DNA of 64,000 nt. Source: Ligustrum vulgare. Its lineage: Eukaryota > Streptophyta > Magnoliopsida > Lamiales > Oleaceae. Below the pieces are notes generated by a model. It saw only the letters and a program-made list of their open reading frames with translations, ran no database searches and was not told the DNA's origin. Position numbers and translations under genes: made by a program. The DNA lies in assembly GCA_963555705.1 (NCBI GenBank), contig OY743180.1:36550129-36614128 (forward strand), read 5' to 3'. Below are positions 29,840 through 42,338 of the stretch, one piece after another (position 1 is the stretch's first letter; each line of letters starts with the position of its first letter).

Positions 29840-29985
29840 ACTTGTGAAAGTCAATTTTTAAGAAAAGCAAGTATGTTTTATGAAAGGTAAATATACCTTA
29901 TGAAAAGTAAGTATGTTTTTATGAAAAGAAAATATGCTTTATGTTTTTACGAAAAGTAAGTATACCCTATGCTTCACGAAAATGT
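29840..29985. repeat. Short AT-rich tandem repeat in solo LTR 1
   Basis: Degenerate repeats of ATGAAAAGTAAGTATG-like units, spaced about 30 bp. The same series is at 41050-41180 in solo LTR 2, so it is ancestral to the family. Confidence 0.7.
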
Positions 29986-30095
29986 TTTTTTTGGATCATT
30001 GCTATGAAATCAATCTACCAAGATTGTTATGGGTCCCATATGATAAGTTATGATATGTTAAGGGGACCGGAGTTTTAGTAGCGCTACACATAAGA

Positions 30096-30500
30096 ATTCT
30101 TGCCACGAAGTTCGGTAACATTCTTGTGTCTCCTATGTTTATGAGGATTTGCCACGAAGTTCGGTAAAATTCCTATGTTTCCATATGTTTATGAGGATTT
30201 GCCACCTAAGTTCGGTAAAATTCCTGTCGCATATGTTTATGAGGATTTCGATCCTATCTTATGTTATGATGCAATTGATCCCTATGAATTTCAGAAAATT
30301 ATGCTTGGTATACTTACTACATAAGAATTCTTGCCACCTAAGTTCGGTAAAATTCTTATGTTTATGAGGATTTCGATCTTATCCTATGTTATGATGAAAA
30401 CTTACTGTTATTATGATTTTACTGCATAAGAATTCTTGCCACCTAAGTTCGGTAAAGTTCTTGTGTCTCCCTATGTTTATGAGGATTTCAATCCTATCTT
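30096..30500. repeat. CCACCTAAGTTCGGTAA tandem repeat in solo LTR 1
   Basis: Five units, each with GCCAC(C/G)(T)AAGTTCGGTAA followed by TTATGAGGATTT, at about 30100, 30149, 30199, 30332 and 30436. Spacing alternates between about 50 bp and 100-130 bp because some units carry an extra CCTATCTTATGTTATGATG tail. The same structure lies at 41296-41690 in solo LTR 2. Confidence 0.85.
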
Positions 30501-31148
30501 ATGTTATGCTTTCAAAAGAAATTATGCTTGGCATAATTAAAATGTTTTTATAAGTATATGGTTTTCAAAGAGCTGTTTTCAAAGAGCTATTTTCAAAGAG
30601 CCTATGATTTGCAAAATATGTTCTGTGCTGTAATGCACAATATGAGTTTTATCAAGAGCCGTTTTATAAAGAAGCTCTATCAATGCTCGTTTTATAAAGA
30701 GCCGGGATTTATGTGTTTAATCATCTTATAAATTAAATTAATTTGCGATGAGTCTACTGAGTATTTCCCCCATGAAATACTCACCCTACTTTTTAACAGT
30801 TTTGCAGATTTCGGAGACGGTGGCGAGCGATGAATGATGGTGGCAATAATCGTTAAACGGTTGAAAGTTTGACGTTAATGATTTCCGTATTTTTCCAAAC
30901 AATCGAATAATTTAGAGAAGTTCATTTATTTGAGAAATTATGACATTGTTAATTTCTTTACAAAATTAATGGTTCGATTTACTATTTCAAATGGTTTCAT
31001 AAATGTTCCAATTTTATCGGCCATTACAGTTTATTTAATGTTGCCAAAAATGAATTTCAATTATTTCTTCCGCAAAAATATTATTCGAAAAAAAATTTAG
31101 ACAGAAAATGACGTAGTGAATCGGGTATATGGAACTCGGGGCGCTACA

Positions 31149-31153
31149 CTTAC
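31149..31153. repeat. Target-site duplication CTTAC, right copy
   Basis: Matches 27570-27574 and directly follows the GCGCTACA terminus of solo LTR 1. Confidence 0.92.
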
Positions 31154-31276
31154 CAACTTCTACGACATCCCGTACTCGTATAATAGTTATTACTCACTTC
31201 ACTCCTACTCCGACTCCTATTAACTCAAGTAATCTGCGTCAAACATACACTAATTATAAATTCGATATTAAAAACT

Positions 31277-34200
31277 ATCTCGAACTGGCCATAATAAACA
31301 TTTCACTAAAAGAAATAATTCCCTTATAAGCAACTAGGTTGTCGGCATATGAAGTGTGTAGTGTTAAAACCATTCCAAAAGACCAGTATTCTACGAGAAC
31401 TTCTTCTGCAATCAATACAAATATTTAATCATTGTCAAGCAAATCTTAAATAATATTTTAAAGTATACAAAAATAAACTTTACAATAATAAATCTATTGC
31501 AATACTAAAATATGAAATTTCATAAACTTGTCTTACTCCAAATAAAAAAAAATTCAGTAGCAGTACCTAACAATTGTTACTCGTACATCGGCATACCTAC
31601 CCCAGGTCCTTACCCTATCCGAATAAAAGTTACCAACTTCTTCAACTCCCAGTCCAACTCCTATTAGCTCATGAAATCTACTTCAAACATACAATAATAA
31701 TGAATTCAAAACTGAAAACAAAATCTAAAGGGCCATAAGAATTTAAATAAATAAACTACTTCCCTTACGAGAAGTACGGTTGTAGCCAGTCCAGGCGTCC
31801 ATATTGAAAAGCATCCCGAAAAGACAAGTATTCTACGAAAACAGCTTATGTAATCGTTAATAACAATCTTTCTCAAGTTAATCTTATAAAATATTTTAAA
31901 GAAAATAATAGTAAACAATGCAATAATACATATACAGCAATACAAGAAGATGAAATCTCATACACTACTCTTACTTCTACTTATGAAATTTTAATAACCG
32001 CTCCAACCTATTTTTACTCTTACCCCCATTCGTTAAATTTAGTGTCTACTTCAGTTATTACTTCAACTGTGACTTTCCAACTCTAATAACATCCCGTACT
32101 CGTATAATAGTTATTACTCACTTCACTCCTACTCCGACTCCTATTAACTCAAGTAATCTACGTCAAACATACACTAATAATAAATTCAATATTAAAAACT
32201 AAATCGAACTGGCCATAATAAACATTTCACTAATAGAAATAATTCCCTTATAAGCAACTAGGTTGTCGGCATATCAAGTGTGTAGTGTTAAAACCATTCC
32301 AAAAGACCAGTATTCTGCGAGCACGTCTTCTGCAATCAATACAAATATTTAATCATTGTCAAGCAAACCATAAATAATATTTTAAAGTATACAAAAATAA
32401 ACTTTACAATAATAAATCTATTGCAATACTAAAATATGAAATTTCATAAACTTGTCTTACTCCGAATAAAATTTTTTCAGTAGAAGTTCCTAACAATTGT
32501 TACTCTGAATCCCATATTTGTTAAACTTTAGTTCCTATTTCCACTTTTACTCGTACATCGACATACCTATCCCAGGTCCTTCCCCTATTCGAATAAAAGT
32601 TACCAACTTCTTCAACTCCCAGTCCGACTCCTATTAACTCAGGAAATCTACTTCAAACATACTATAATAATGAATTCAAAACTGAAAACAAAATCTAAAG
32701 GGCCATATGAATTTAAATAAATAAACTACTTCCCTTACGAGAAGTACGGTTGTAGCCAGTTCAGGCGTCCATATTGAAAAGCATCCCGAAAAGACAAGTA
32801 TTCTACGAAAACAGCTTATGTAATCGTTAATAACAATCTTTCTCAAGTTAATCTTATAAAATATTTTAAAGAAAATAATAGTAAACAATGCAATAATACA
32901 TATACAGCAATACAAGAAGATGAAATCTCATATACTACTCTTACTTCTACTTATGAAATTTTAATAACCGCTCCAACCTATTTTTACTCTTACCCCCATT
33001 CGTTAAATTTAGTGTCTACTTCAGCTATTACTTCAACTGTGACTTTCCAACTCGAATAACATCCCGTACTCGTATAATAGTTATTACTCACTTCACTCCT
33101 ACTCCGACTCCTATTAACTCAAGTAATCTACGTCAAACATACACTAATTATAAATTCAATATTAAAAACTAAATCGAACTGGCCATAATAAACATTTCAC
33201 TAATAGAAATAATTCCCTTATAAGCAACTAGGTTGTCGGCATATCAAGTGTGTAGTGTTAAAACCATTCCAAAAGACCAGTATTCTGCGAGCACGTCTTC
33301 TGCAATCAATACAAATATTTAATCATTTTCAAGCAAACCATAAATAATATTTTAAAGTATACAAAAATAAACTTTACAATAATAAATCTATTGCAATACT
33401 AAAATATGAAATTTCATAAACTTGTCTTACTCCGAATAAAATTTTTTCAGTAGAAGTTCCTAACAATTGTTACTCTGAATCCCATATTTGTTAAACTTTA
33501 GTTCCTATTTCCACTTTTACTCGTACATCGACATACCTACCCCAGGTCCTTCCCCTATTCGAATAAAAGTTACCAACTTCTTCAACTCCCAGTCCGACTC
33601 CTATTAACTCAGGAAATCTACTTCAAACATACTATAATAATGAATTCAAAACTGAGAACAAAATCTAAAGGGCCATAAGAATTTAAATAATTAAACTACT
33701 TCCCTTACGAGAAGTACGGTTGTAGCCAGTCCAGGCGTCCATATTGAAAAGCATCCCGAAAAGACAAGTATTCTACGAAAACAGCTTATGTAATAGTTAA
33801 AACAATCTTTCTCAAGTTAATCTTATAAAATATTTTAAAGAAAATAATAGTAAACAATGCAATAATACATATACAGCAATACAAGAAGATGAAATTTCAT
33901 ACACTACTCTTACTTCTACTTATGAAATTTTAATAACCGCTCCAACCTATTGTTGCTCTTACCCCCATTCGTTAAATTTAGTGTCTACTTCAGCTATTAC
34001 TCCAACTGTGACTTACCAACTCCTACAACATCCCGTACTCGTATAAAAGTTATTACTCACTTCACTCCTACTCCGACTCCTATTAACTCAAGTAATCTAC
34101 GTCAAACATACACTAATTATAAATTCAATATTAAAAACTAAATCGAACCGGCCATAATAAACATTTCATTAAAAGAATTAATTCCCTTATAAGCAACTAG

Positions 34201-35062
34201 GTTGTCGGCATATCAAGTGTGTAGTGTTAAAACCATTCCAAAAGACCAGTATTCGGTGAGCACGTCTTCTGCAATCAATACAAATATTTAATCATTGTCA
34301 AGCAAATCTTAAATAATATTTTAAAGTATACAAAAATAAACTTTACAATAATAAATCTATTGCAATACTAAAATATGAAATTTCATAAACTTGTCTTACC
34401 CCAAATAAAAAAAATTTCGGTAGCAGTTCCAAACAATTGTTACTCGTACATCGACATACCTACCCCAGGTCCTTACATAACCGAATAAAACTTACCAGCT
34501 TCTTCAACTCCCAGTCCGACTCCTATTAGCTCAGGAAATCTACTTCAAACATACAATAATAATGAATTCAAAACTGAAAACAAAATCTAAAGGGCCATAA
34601 GAATTTAAATAAATAAACTACTTCCCTTACGAGAAGTACGGTTGTAACCAGTCCAAGCGTCCATATTGAAAACCATCCCAAAAAGACAAGTATTCTACGG
34701 AAACAGCTTTTGTAATCGTTAATAACAATCTTTCTCAAGCAAATCTTTTAAAATATTTTAAAGAAAATAATAGTAAACAATGCAACAATACATATATAGC
34801 AATACAAGAAGATGAAATTTCATACACTACTCTTACTTCTACTTATGAAATTTTAATAACCGCTCCAACCTATTGTTACTCTTACCACCATTCATTAAAT
34901 TTAGTGTCTAATTCAGCTATTACTCCAACTGTGACTTACAACCTTCTACGACATCTCGTACTCGTATAATAGTTATTACTCACTTCACTCCTACTCCGAC
35001 TCCTATTAACTCAAGTAATCTACGTCAAACATACACTAATTATAAATTCAATATTAAAATCT
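31277..35062. repeat. Long-form 4-mer higher-order repeat, copy 1
   Basis: Monomers at 31277, 32201, 33171 and 34140 correspond in order to those at 35063, 36032, 37002 and 37971. Diagnostic marks are TCAGTTATTACTTC in the first, GCCAGTTCAGGCG in the second, TATTGTTGCTC with TATAAAAGTT in the third, and GACATCTCGTACTC in the fourth, which is short-form. Corresponding points (31706/35537, 32676/36507, 33950/37781) are 3831 bp apart. The first monomer of this copy is short-form in its first part, unlike its counterpart. Confidence 0.87.
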
Positions 35063-38000
35063 TAATCGAACTGGCCATAATAAATATTCCCCAAAAGAAA
35101 TAATTCCCTTATAAGAACCTAGGTTGTCGACATATCAAGTGTGTAGTGTTAAAACCATTCCAAAATACCAGTATTCTGCGAGCACGTCTTCTGCAATCAA
35201 TACAAATATTTAATCATTGTCAAGCAAACCATAAATAATATTTTAAAGTATACAAAAATAAACTTTACAATAATAAATCTATTGCAATACTAAAATATGA
35301 AATTTCATAAACTTGTCTTACTCCAAATAAAATTTTTTCAGTAGAAGTTCCTAACAATTGTTACTCTGAATCCCATATTTGTTAAACTTTAGTTCCTATT
35401 TCCACTTTTACTCGTACATCGACATACCTATCCCAGGTCCTTCCCCTATTCGAATAAAAGTTACCAACTTCTTCAACTCCCAGTCCGACTCCTATTAACT
35501 CAGGAAATCTACTTCAAACATACTATAATAATGAATTCAAAACTGAAAACAAAATCTAAAGGGCCATAAGAATTTAAATAAATAAACTACTTCCCTTACG
35601 AGAAGTACGGTTGTAGCCAGTCCAGGCGTCCATATTGAAAAGCATCCCGAAAAGACAAGTATTCTACGAAAACAGCTTATGTAATCGTTAATAACAATCT
35701 TTCTCAAGTTAATCTTATAAAATATTTTAAAGAAAATAATAGTAAACAATGCAATAATACATATACAGCAATACAAGAAGATGAAATCTCATACACTACT
35801 CTTACTTCTACTTATGAAATTTTAATAACCGCTCCAACCTATTTTTACTCTTACCCCCATTCGTTAAATTTAGTGTCTACTTCAGTTATTACTTCAACTG
35901 TGACTTTCCAACTCTAATAACATCCCGTACTCGTATAATAGTTATTACTCACTTCACTCCTACTCCGACTCCTATTAACTCAAGTAATCTACGTCAAACA
36001 TACACTAATAATAAATTCAATATTAAAAACTAAATCGAACTGGCCATAATAAACATTTCACTAATAGAAATAATTCCCTTATAAGCAACTAGGTTGTCGG
36101 CATATCAAGTGTGTAGTGTTAAAACCATTCCAAAAGACCAGTATTCTGCGAGCACGTCTTCTGCAATCAATACAAATATTTAATCATTGTCAAGCAAACC
36201 ATAAATAATATTTTAAAGTATACAAAAATAAACTTTACAATAATAAATCTATTGCAATACTAAAATATGAAATTTCATAAACTTGTCTTACTCCGAATAA
36301 AATTTTTTCAGTAGAAGTTCCTAACAATTGTTACTCTGAATCCCATATTTGTTAAACTTTAGTTCCTATTTCCACTTTTACTCGTACATCGACATACCTA
36401 TCCCAGGTCCTTCCCCTATTCGAATAAAAGTTACCAACTTCTTCAACTCCCAGTCCGACTCCTATTAACTCAGGAAATCTACTTCAAACATACTATAATA
36501 ATGAATTCAAAACTGAAAACAAAATCTAAAGGGCCATAAGAATTTAAATAAATAAACTACTTCCCTTACGAGAAGTACGGTTGTAGCCAGTTCAGGCGTC
36601 CATATTGAAAAGCATCCCGAAAAGACAAGTATTCTACGAAAACAGCTTATGTAATCGTTAATAACAATCTTTCTCAAGTTAATCTTATAAAATATTTTAA
36701 AGAAAATAATAGTAAACAATGCAATAATACATATACAGCAATACAAGAAGATGAAATCTCATACACTACTCTTACTTTTACTTATGAAATTTTAATAACC
36801 GCTCCAACCTATTTTTACTCTTACCCCCATTCGTTAAATTTAGTGTCTACTTCAGCTATTACTTCAACTGTGACTTTCCAACTCGAATAACATCCCGTAC
36901 TCGTATAATAGTTATTACTCACTTCACTCCTTCTCCGACTCCTATTAACTCAAGTAATCTACGTCAAACATACACTAATAATAAATTCAATATTAAAAAC
37001 TAAATCGAACTGGCCATAATAAACATTTCACTAATAGAAATAATTCCCTTATAAGCAACTAGGTTGTCGGCATATCAAGTGTGTAGTGTTAAAACCATTC
37101 CAAAAGACCAGTATTCTGCGAGCACGTCTTCTGCAATCAATACAAATATTTAATCATTGTCAAGCAAACCATAAATAATATTTTAAAGTATACAAAAATA
37201 AACTTTACAATAATAAATCTATTGCAATACTAAAATATGAAATTTCATAAACTTGTCTTACTCCGAATAAAATTTTTTCAGTAGAAGTTCCTAACAATTG
37301 TTACTCTGAATCCCATATTTGTTAAACTTTAGTTCCTATTTCCACTTTTACTAATACATCGACATACCTACCCCAGGTCCTTCCCCTATTCGAATAAAAG
37401 TTACCAACTTCTTCAACTCCCAGTCCGACTCCTATTAACTCAGGAAATCTACTTCAAACATACTATAATAATGAATTCAAAACTGAGAACAAAATCTAAA
37501 GGGCCATAAGAATTTAAATAAATAAACTACTTCCCTTACGAGAAGTACGGTTGTAGCCAGTCCAGGCGTCCATATTGAAAAGCATCCCGAAAAGACAAGT
37601 ATTCTACGAAAACAGCTTATGTAATCGTTAAAACAATCTTTCTCAAGTTAATCTTATAAAATATTTTAAAGAAAATAATAGTAAACAATGCAATAATACA
37701 TATACAGCAATACAAGAAGATGAAATTTCATACACTACTCTTACTTCTACTTATGAAATTTTAATAACCGCTCCAACCTATTGTTGCTCTTACCCCCATT
37801 CGTTAAATTTAGTGTCTACTTCAGCTATTACTCCAACTGTGACTTACCAACTCCTACAACATCCCGTACTCGTATAAAAGTTATTACTCACTTCACTCCT
37901 ACTCCGACTCCTATTAACTCAAGTAATCTACGTCAAACATACACTAATTATAAATTCAATATTAAAAACTAAATCGAACCGGCCATAATAAACATTTCAT

Positions 38001-38560
38001 TAAAAGAATTAATTCCCTTATAAGCAACTAGGTTGTCGGCATATCAAGTGTGTAGTGTTAAAACCATTCCAAAAGACCAGTATTCGGTGAGCACGTCTTC
38101 TGCAATCAATACAAATATTTAATCATTGTCAAGCAAATCTTAAATAATATTTTAAAGTATACAAAAATAAACTTTACAATAATAAATCTATTGCAATACT
38201 AAAATATGAAATTTCATAAACTTGTCTTACCCCAAATAAAAAAAATTTCGGTAGCAGTTCCAAACAATTGTTACTCGTACATCGACATACCTACCCCAGG
38301 TCCTTACATAACCGAATAAAACTTACCAGCTTCTTCAACTCCCAGTCCGACTCCTATTAGCTCAGGAAATCTACTTCAAACATACAATAATAATGAATTC
38401 AAAACTGAAAACAAAATCTAAAGGGCCATAAGAATTTAAATAAATAAACTACTTCCCTTACGAGAAGTACGGTTGTAACCAGTCCAAGCGTCCATATTGA
38501 AAACCATCCCAAAAAGACAAGTATTCTACGGAAACAGCTTTTGTAATCGTTAATAACAAT
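35063..38560. repeat. Long-form 4-mer higher-order repeat, copy 2 (split by solo LTR 2)
   Basis: Monomers at 35063, 36032, 37002 and 37971. The last is cut after 590 bp by solo LTR 2 and continues from 42339 to 42671, giving a 923-bp unit that matches the one at 34140. Confidence 0.87.
38556..38560. repeat. Target-site duplication ACAAT, left copy
   Basis: ACAAT precedes the element terminus at 38561 and recurs at 42334-42338. The uninterrupted satellite reads TAATAACAATCTTTC here, confirming the insertion site. Confidence 0.9.
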
Positions 38561-39119
38561 TATAGCGACCCAGAATTTTTATGCAATAAATAATTATTTT
38601 AATATTTAGAAAATTGTGTCGCTACTATTTCACCAATTATTTTGAAGTTAACGCCGCGACGTGTTCGTCTAGCCAAGTCAAGAAATATCGAATTTGTTCG
38701 ATTTTAAATTAAAATCCGAATTTCTAAAATTATGAATTATTTATTCAAAGTATTATTTTCAAAATCATTTTGAATTCCAAATTTATTAAAATATCTCAAT
38801 TTTCCTTATTCAAATTATTTCAAGTCAAAATACGTAATTCAATTTTTATCTCAAATTGTATTTATTCTCAAATGTATTTTTCAATCCAAAATATATCTGT
38901 TTTAAATATGTTTACTAATCAAAATTATACCTAAATTCCACAATACAATATAGAAAACACATTATCACCACATGGAGAGAAAAGACTGGAAAGTTTGGGA
39001 GAACGTGAGATAGGAATTAGGCTGATAAAACCTATACATATACAACCAATAATTCACTTCCAATTCTAATATATTCCACTATACTTTACTTTAATTCCTA
39101 AATCAATACAATAATCCTA

Positions 39120-40250
39120 ACCTATTGAAACACCATCATTGAAACCTGCTGTCAAGATTCCTCACTCCACCTTTACAGCTCCATCTTCACTTTCCCAACG
39201 ACTCTTTCCAAAAGCCAAACCTCACGCAGCCATTATCATCAATACCACCACCATTTTCAGTCGACCAAGTTGGAGAAGAACCACCAACACTGCCCTCAAC
39301 CTACACCCTCTGCTCAACCAAACAACCACCACCTAGTGTCAATTCAACAACAAACAACCAAACTGCAATTCCCAATCTTCATATCAAACCACTACCATCA
39401 CCAAACAAAGTTTCAACAATTCTGCTGCTATCAAACAACCCTGAATGATTGTGAATCTTTATCATCATCACTGACCAACCCCACAACCCTGCACCTTTTT
39501 CCTTTATCGCCGAAAGTCATCTTCCTCCTCCCCTTTTATAGTCCAGCCCACACTTCTCCCCTGCCTCTCCAATTCAACATCCATTTCACAACCCATCTTC
39601 ATCATCTCATCACCAGCAGCTCCATTACCAACCTCCAATATCGATCACACAATAGCCACCATCACAGTTCACTACCCTCAATCACCATCACACAACTCAG
39701 TCACACCTCCAAGAAATCAATTCACAGCCAATTCATAAAGCCATCGCCAACCATCTGCAGCAGCAACTACAACTCATAACCATTACTCAAACAAAGAAGC
39801 ACCAATGGCAGTTTCACCGTATTCACCTAAGGACATCACAACAGTTATCAATTCAAAACCCACCACTGCCAAATTTGCAACTAACCGAAACAGCAAGCCA
39901 TCACTGTTTCATCACTGCAAAATCAACATCACCAGCCACCATCTACACTGCATCATCATCAACAATCCATCACCACAGTTTATCACCGAACAACTAATTG
40001 GACCACCAGTCACCAACCTTCACAGTCACGACCTGAAACCCATAGCCGAATACACAAACCACAGGAAATCAATCATTTTCATCACGGCGGCCACCCAGCT
40101 TCATCACAACACCACCGCACAATTCCATCGCCTCCACTGCCTAGTCCATTTCCCAACTCCAAATCTCCAACAATCAAACCCAAAACAAGAAATAAACCAA
40201 GCCCAAGACTTACCTTCGATCGCCGACTGAGTTACCGGCACGACCACCGG
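39120..40250. other. C-rich, G-poor segment of solo LTR 2
   Basis: Counterpart of 28010-29095 with the same strand asymmetry (CACCACCA, CATCATCA). It shares some words with the other copy, such as CAGCAGCTCCATTACCA, but alignment by eye breaks often. This suggests fast turnover or recombination with another family member. Confidence 0.7.
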
Positions 40251-40729
40251 ATTTCGCAGTTAAGACCCAACTCCCAAATCGCGATCTAAGCCACGGTTCG
40301 TCACAGTTTCTCGCACCCAAGCCCTAAAATCAGAACCCTTGCTTTCGCCACTCACTACCGCCGCTCGACCGCGGTATTTCACCGACAAATCACCGGCAGT
40401 ACTTCGCCGGATTCCACCCTGCGCAGCTCTCGTTTTCGTTTAGTGAGAGAGAGAGACAGCGTGAGTCGTGAGAGAGAGAAGAATGATCTGATATTTGATA
40501 TATTATAAAAAAAACTGAGATATATATTAATTTTCAGAATCTGCAGTTTAGTCCCTGAAGTTTTAAAGCCTTTCAATTCAGTCCCTATATTTTAAAAATG
40601 TATTAATTCAGCCCTTTCAATTCTTTTAAAGTTATTTCAAATCAGTCCTTAAGTTTGAAATGTTTCAATTCAGCCATTTAGTTTTAAAATATATTATTTC
40701 AACCCTATTGTTTTGAGTTTCCGACTCAA

Positions 40730-40850
40730 CTTTCAAAATATCCATTTTAATCCCTCAACTTTCAAAATATCTATTTTAGTCCCTGAACTTTCAAAAGTAT
40801 TCATTTTAGTCACTCAACTTTCAAAACATCAATTTTAGTCCTCAAATTAT
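40730..40850. repeat. About 30-bp minisatellite in solo LTR 2
   Basis: Four units of the AACTTTCAAA...TTTTAGTCCCT repeat; six are present at the matching site in solo LTR 1. Copy-number change is the simplest explanation. Confidence 0.82.
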
Positions 40851-41295
40851 AATTTATCATTTTGAACTATACATTCGATAGACTAAAGTGACTTATTGGC
40901 TAAGACGAAGCGTACGGAGAATTTAAAGAAATTGAAGTCATTCCCGCTCAACTTTGCACTCGTCGGATTTGAGGTAGACTCGCACTTATTAATTGATTTA
41001 AATTATGATTTCATATGAATGTCATGTGACTTGTGAAAGTCAATTTTTAAGAAAAGCAAGTATGTTTTTATGAAAGGTAAATATACCTTATGTTGTTATG
41101 AAAAATAAGTATGTTTTTATGAAAAGAAAATATACTTTATGTTTTTACGAAAAGTAAGTATACCCTATGCTTCACGAAAATGTTTTTTTGGATCATTGCT
41201 ATGAAATCAATCTACCAAGATTGTTTTGGGTCCCATATGATAAGTTATGATATGTTAAGGGGACCGGAGTTTTAGTAGCGCTACACATAAGAATT

Positions 41296-41690
41296 CTTGC
41301 CACCTAAGTTCGGTAACATTCTTGTGTCTCCATAAGTTTATGAGGATTTACCACCTAAGTTCGGTAAAATTCCTGTCTTTCCATATGTTTATGAGGATTT
41401 ACCACCTAAGTTCGGTAAAATTCATGTCGCATATGTTTATGAGGATTTCGATCCTATCTTATGTTATGATGCAATTGATCCCTATGAATTTCAGAAAATT
41501 ATGCTTGGTATACTTACTACATAAGAATTCTTACCACCTAAGTTCGGTAAAATTCTTATGTTTATGAGGATTTCGATTTTATCCTAGGTTATGATGAAAA
41601 CTTACTGTTATTATGATTTTACTACATAAGAATTCTTACCACCTAAGTTCGGTAAAATTCTTATGTTTATGAGGATTTCAATCCTATCTT
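41296..41690. repeat. CCACCTAAGTTCGGTAA tandem repeat in solo LTR 2
   Basis: Five units of the same repeat described at 30096-30500, in the same order of short and long spacings. The array therefore predates the separation of the two copies. Confidence 0.84.
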
Positions 41691-42333
41691 ATGTTATGCT
41701 TTCAAAAGAAATTATGCTTGGCATAATTAAAATGTTTTATAAGTATATGGTTTTCAAAGAACTGTTTTCAAAGAGATGTTTTCAAAGAGCATATGATTTG
41801 CAAAATATGTCCCGTGCTGTAATGCGCAATATGAGTTTTATCAAGAGCAGTTTTATAAAGAAACTCTATCAATGCCCGTTTTATAAAGAGCCGGGATTTA
41901 TGTGTTTAATCATCTTATAAATTAAATTAATTTGCGATGAGTCTACTGAGTATTTCCCCCATGAAATACTCACCCTACTTTTAACAGTTTTGCAGATTTC
42001 GGAGACGGTGGCGAGCGATGAATGATGGTGGCAATAATCGTTAAACGGTTGAAAGTTTGACGTTAATGATTTCCGTATTTTCCAAACAATCGAATAATTT
42101 AGAGAAGTTCATTTATTTGAGAAATTATGATATTGGCAATTTCTTTACAATATTAATGGTTCTATTTACTATTTCAAATGGTTTCATAAATGTTTTCAAT
42201 TTTAGCGGCCATTACAGTTTATTTAATGTTGCCAAAAATGAATTTCAACTATTTCTTCCGCAAAAATATTATTCGAAAAATTTAGACAGAAAATGACGTA
42301 GTGAATCGGGTATACGGAACTCGGGGCGCTACA

Positions 42334-42338
42334 ACAAT
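42334..42338. repeat. Target-site duplication ACAAT, right copy
   Basis: Directly follows the GCGCTACA terminus of solo LTR 2 and matches 38556-38560. Confidence 0.9.

Larger units (their letters stand above)
27575..31148 (+). mobile_element. Solo LTR 1 of a long-LTR Ty3/gypsy-type retrotransposon
   Basis: A 3574-bp insertion that begins TGTAGCGACC and ends GGGCGCTACA, so it has TG...CA ends and a short inverted terminus TGTAGCG/CGCTACA. A perfect CTTAC duplication flanks it. The satellite monomer continues in register across it, so the insertion is complete. It has no gag or pol frame, primer-binding site or second LTR, so it is best explained as a solo LTR left by LTR-LTR recombination. 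A related 3773-bp copy lies at 38561-42333. The size and the TGTAGCGACC start resemble long LTRs of Tekay/Del-type chromoviruses, but that assignment rests on recalled similarity only. The plus strand is inferred from the CA-terminal orientation and is arbitrary. A large non-autonomous element without LTRs is a weaker alternative. Confidence 0.85.
31149..38560. repeat. Satellite array, segment 2
   Basis: Continuation of the array between the two solo LTRs. After completion of monomer 30 (to 31276), monomers start at 31277 (924 bp), 32201, 33171, 34140 (923 bp), 35063, 36032, 37002 and 37971. The last is interrupted at 38560. Most units are the 969-970 bp long form. Compared with segment 1 the units share GCACGTCTTCTGC, TTAAATTTAGTG and, in many, CAAGTTAATCTTATAAAA. 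The minus-strand 79-codon open frames here start at TTG and are repeat artefacts. Confidence 0.96.
38561..42333 (+). mobile_element. Solo LTR 2, same family as solo LTR 1
   Basis: A 3773-bp insertion that starts TATAGCGACC (the expected TG terminus has become TA) and ends GGGCGCTACA. A perfect ACAAT duplication flanks it. The satellite continues in register on the far side. Its first 250 bp and last 1.5 kb are clearly homologous to solo LTR 1 in the same orientation, while the G-poor middle (39120-40250) is much less similar. It has no gag or pol, PBS or partner LTR. Apparent open frames of 141-169 codons at 39270-40230 lie in the G-depleted stretch and show no recognisable domain. Confidence 0.85.

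Noticed and set aside
39139..40230. Open frames of 65, 169 and 141 codons in solo LTR 2
   Set aside because: They lie in a G-depleted stretch where TGA and TAG are rare. Composition is His, Ser, Thr and Pro rich in whatever frame is read, and the equivalent region of solo LTR 1 does not preserve them.
27575..42333. The two 3.6-3.8 kb insertions as LTRs of one large element with satellite inside
   Set aside because: Each has its own different target duplication (CTTAC and ACAAT), and the satellite between them is in register with both outer segments. They are independent insertions.
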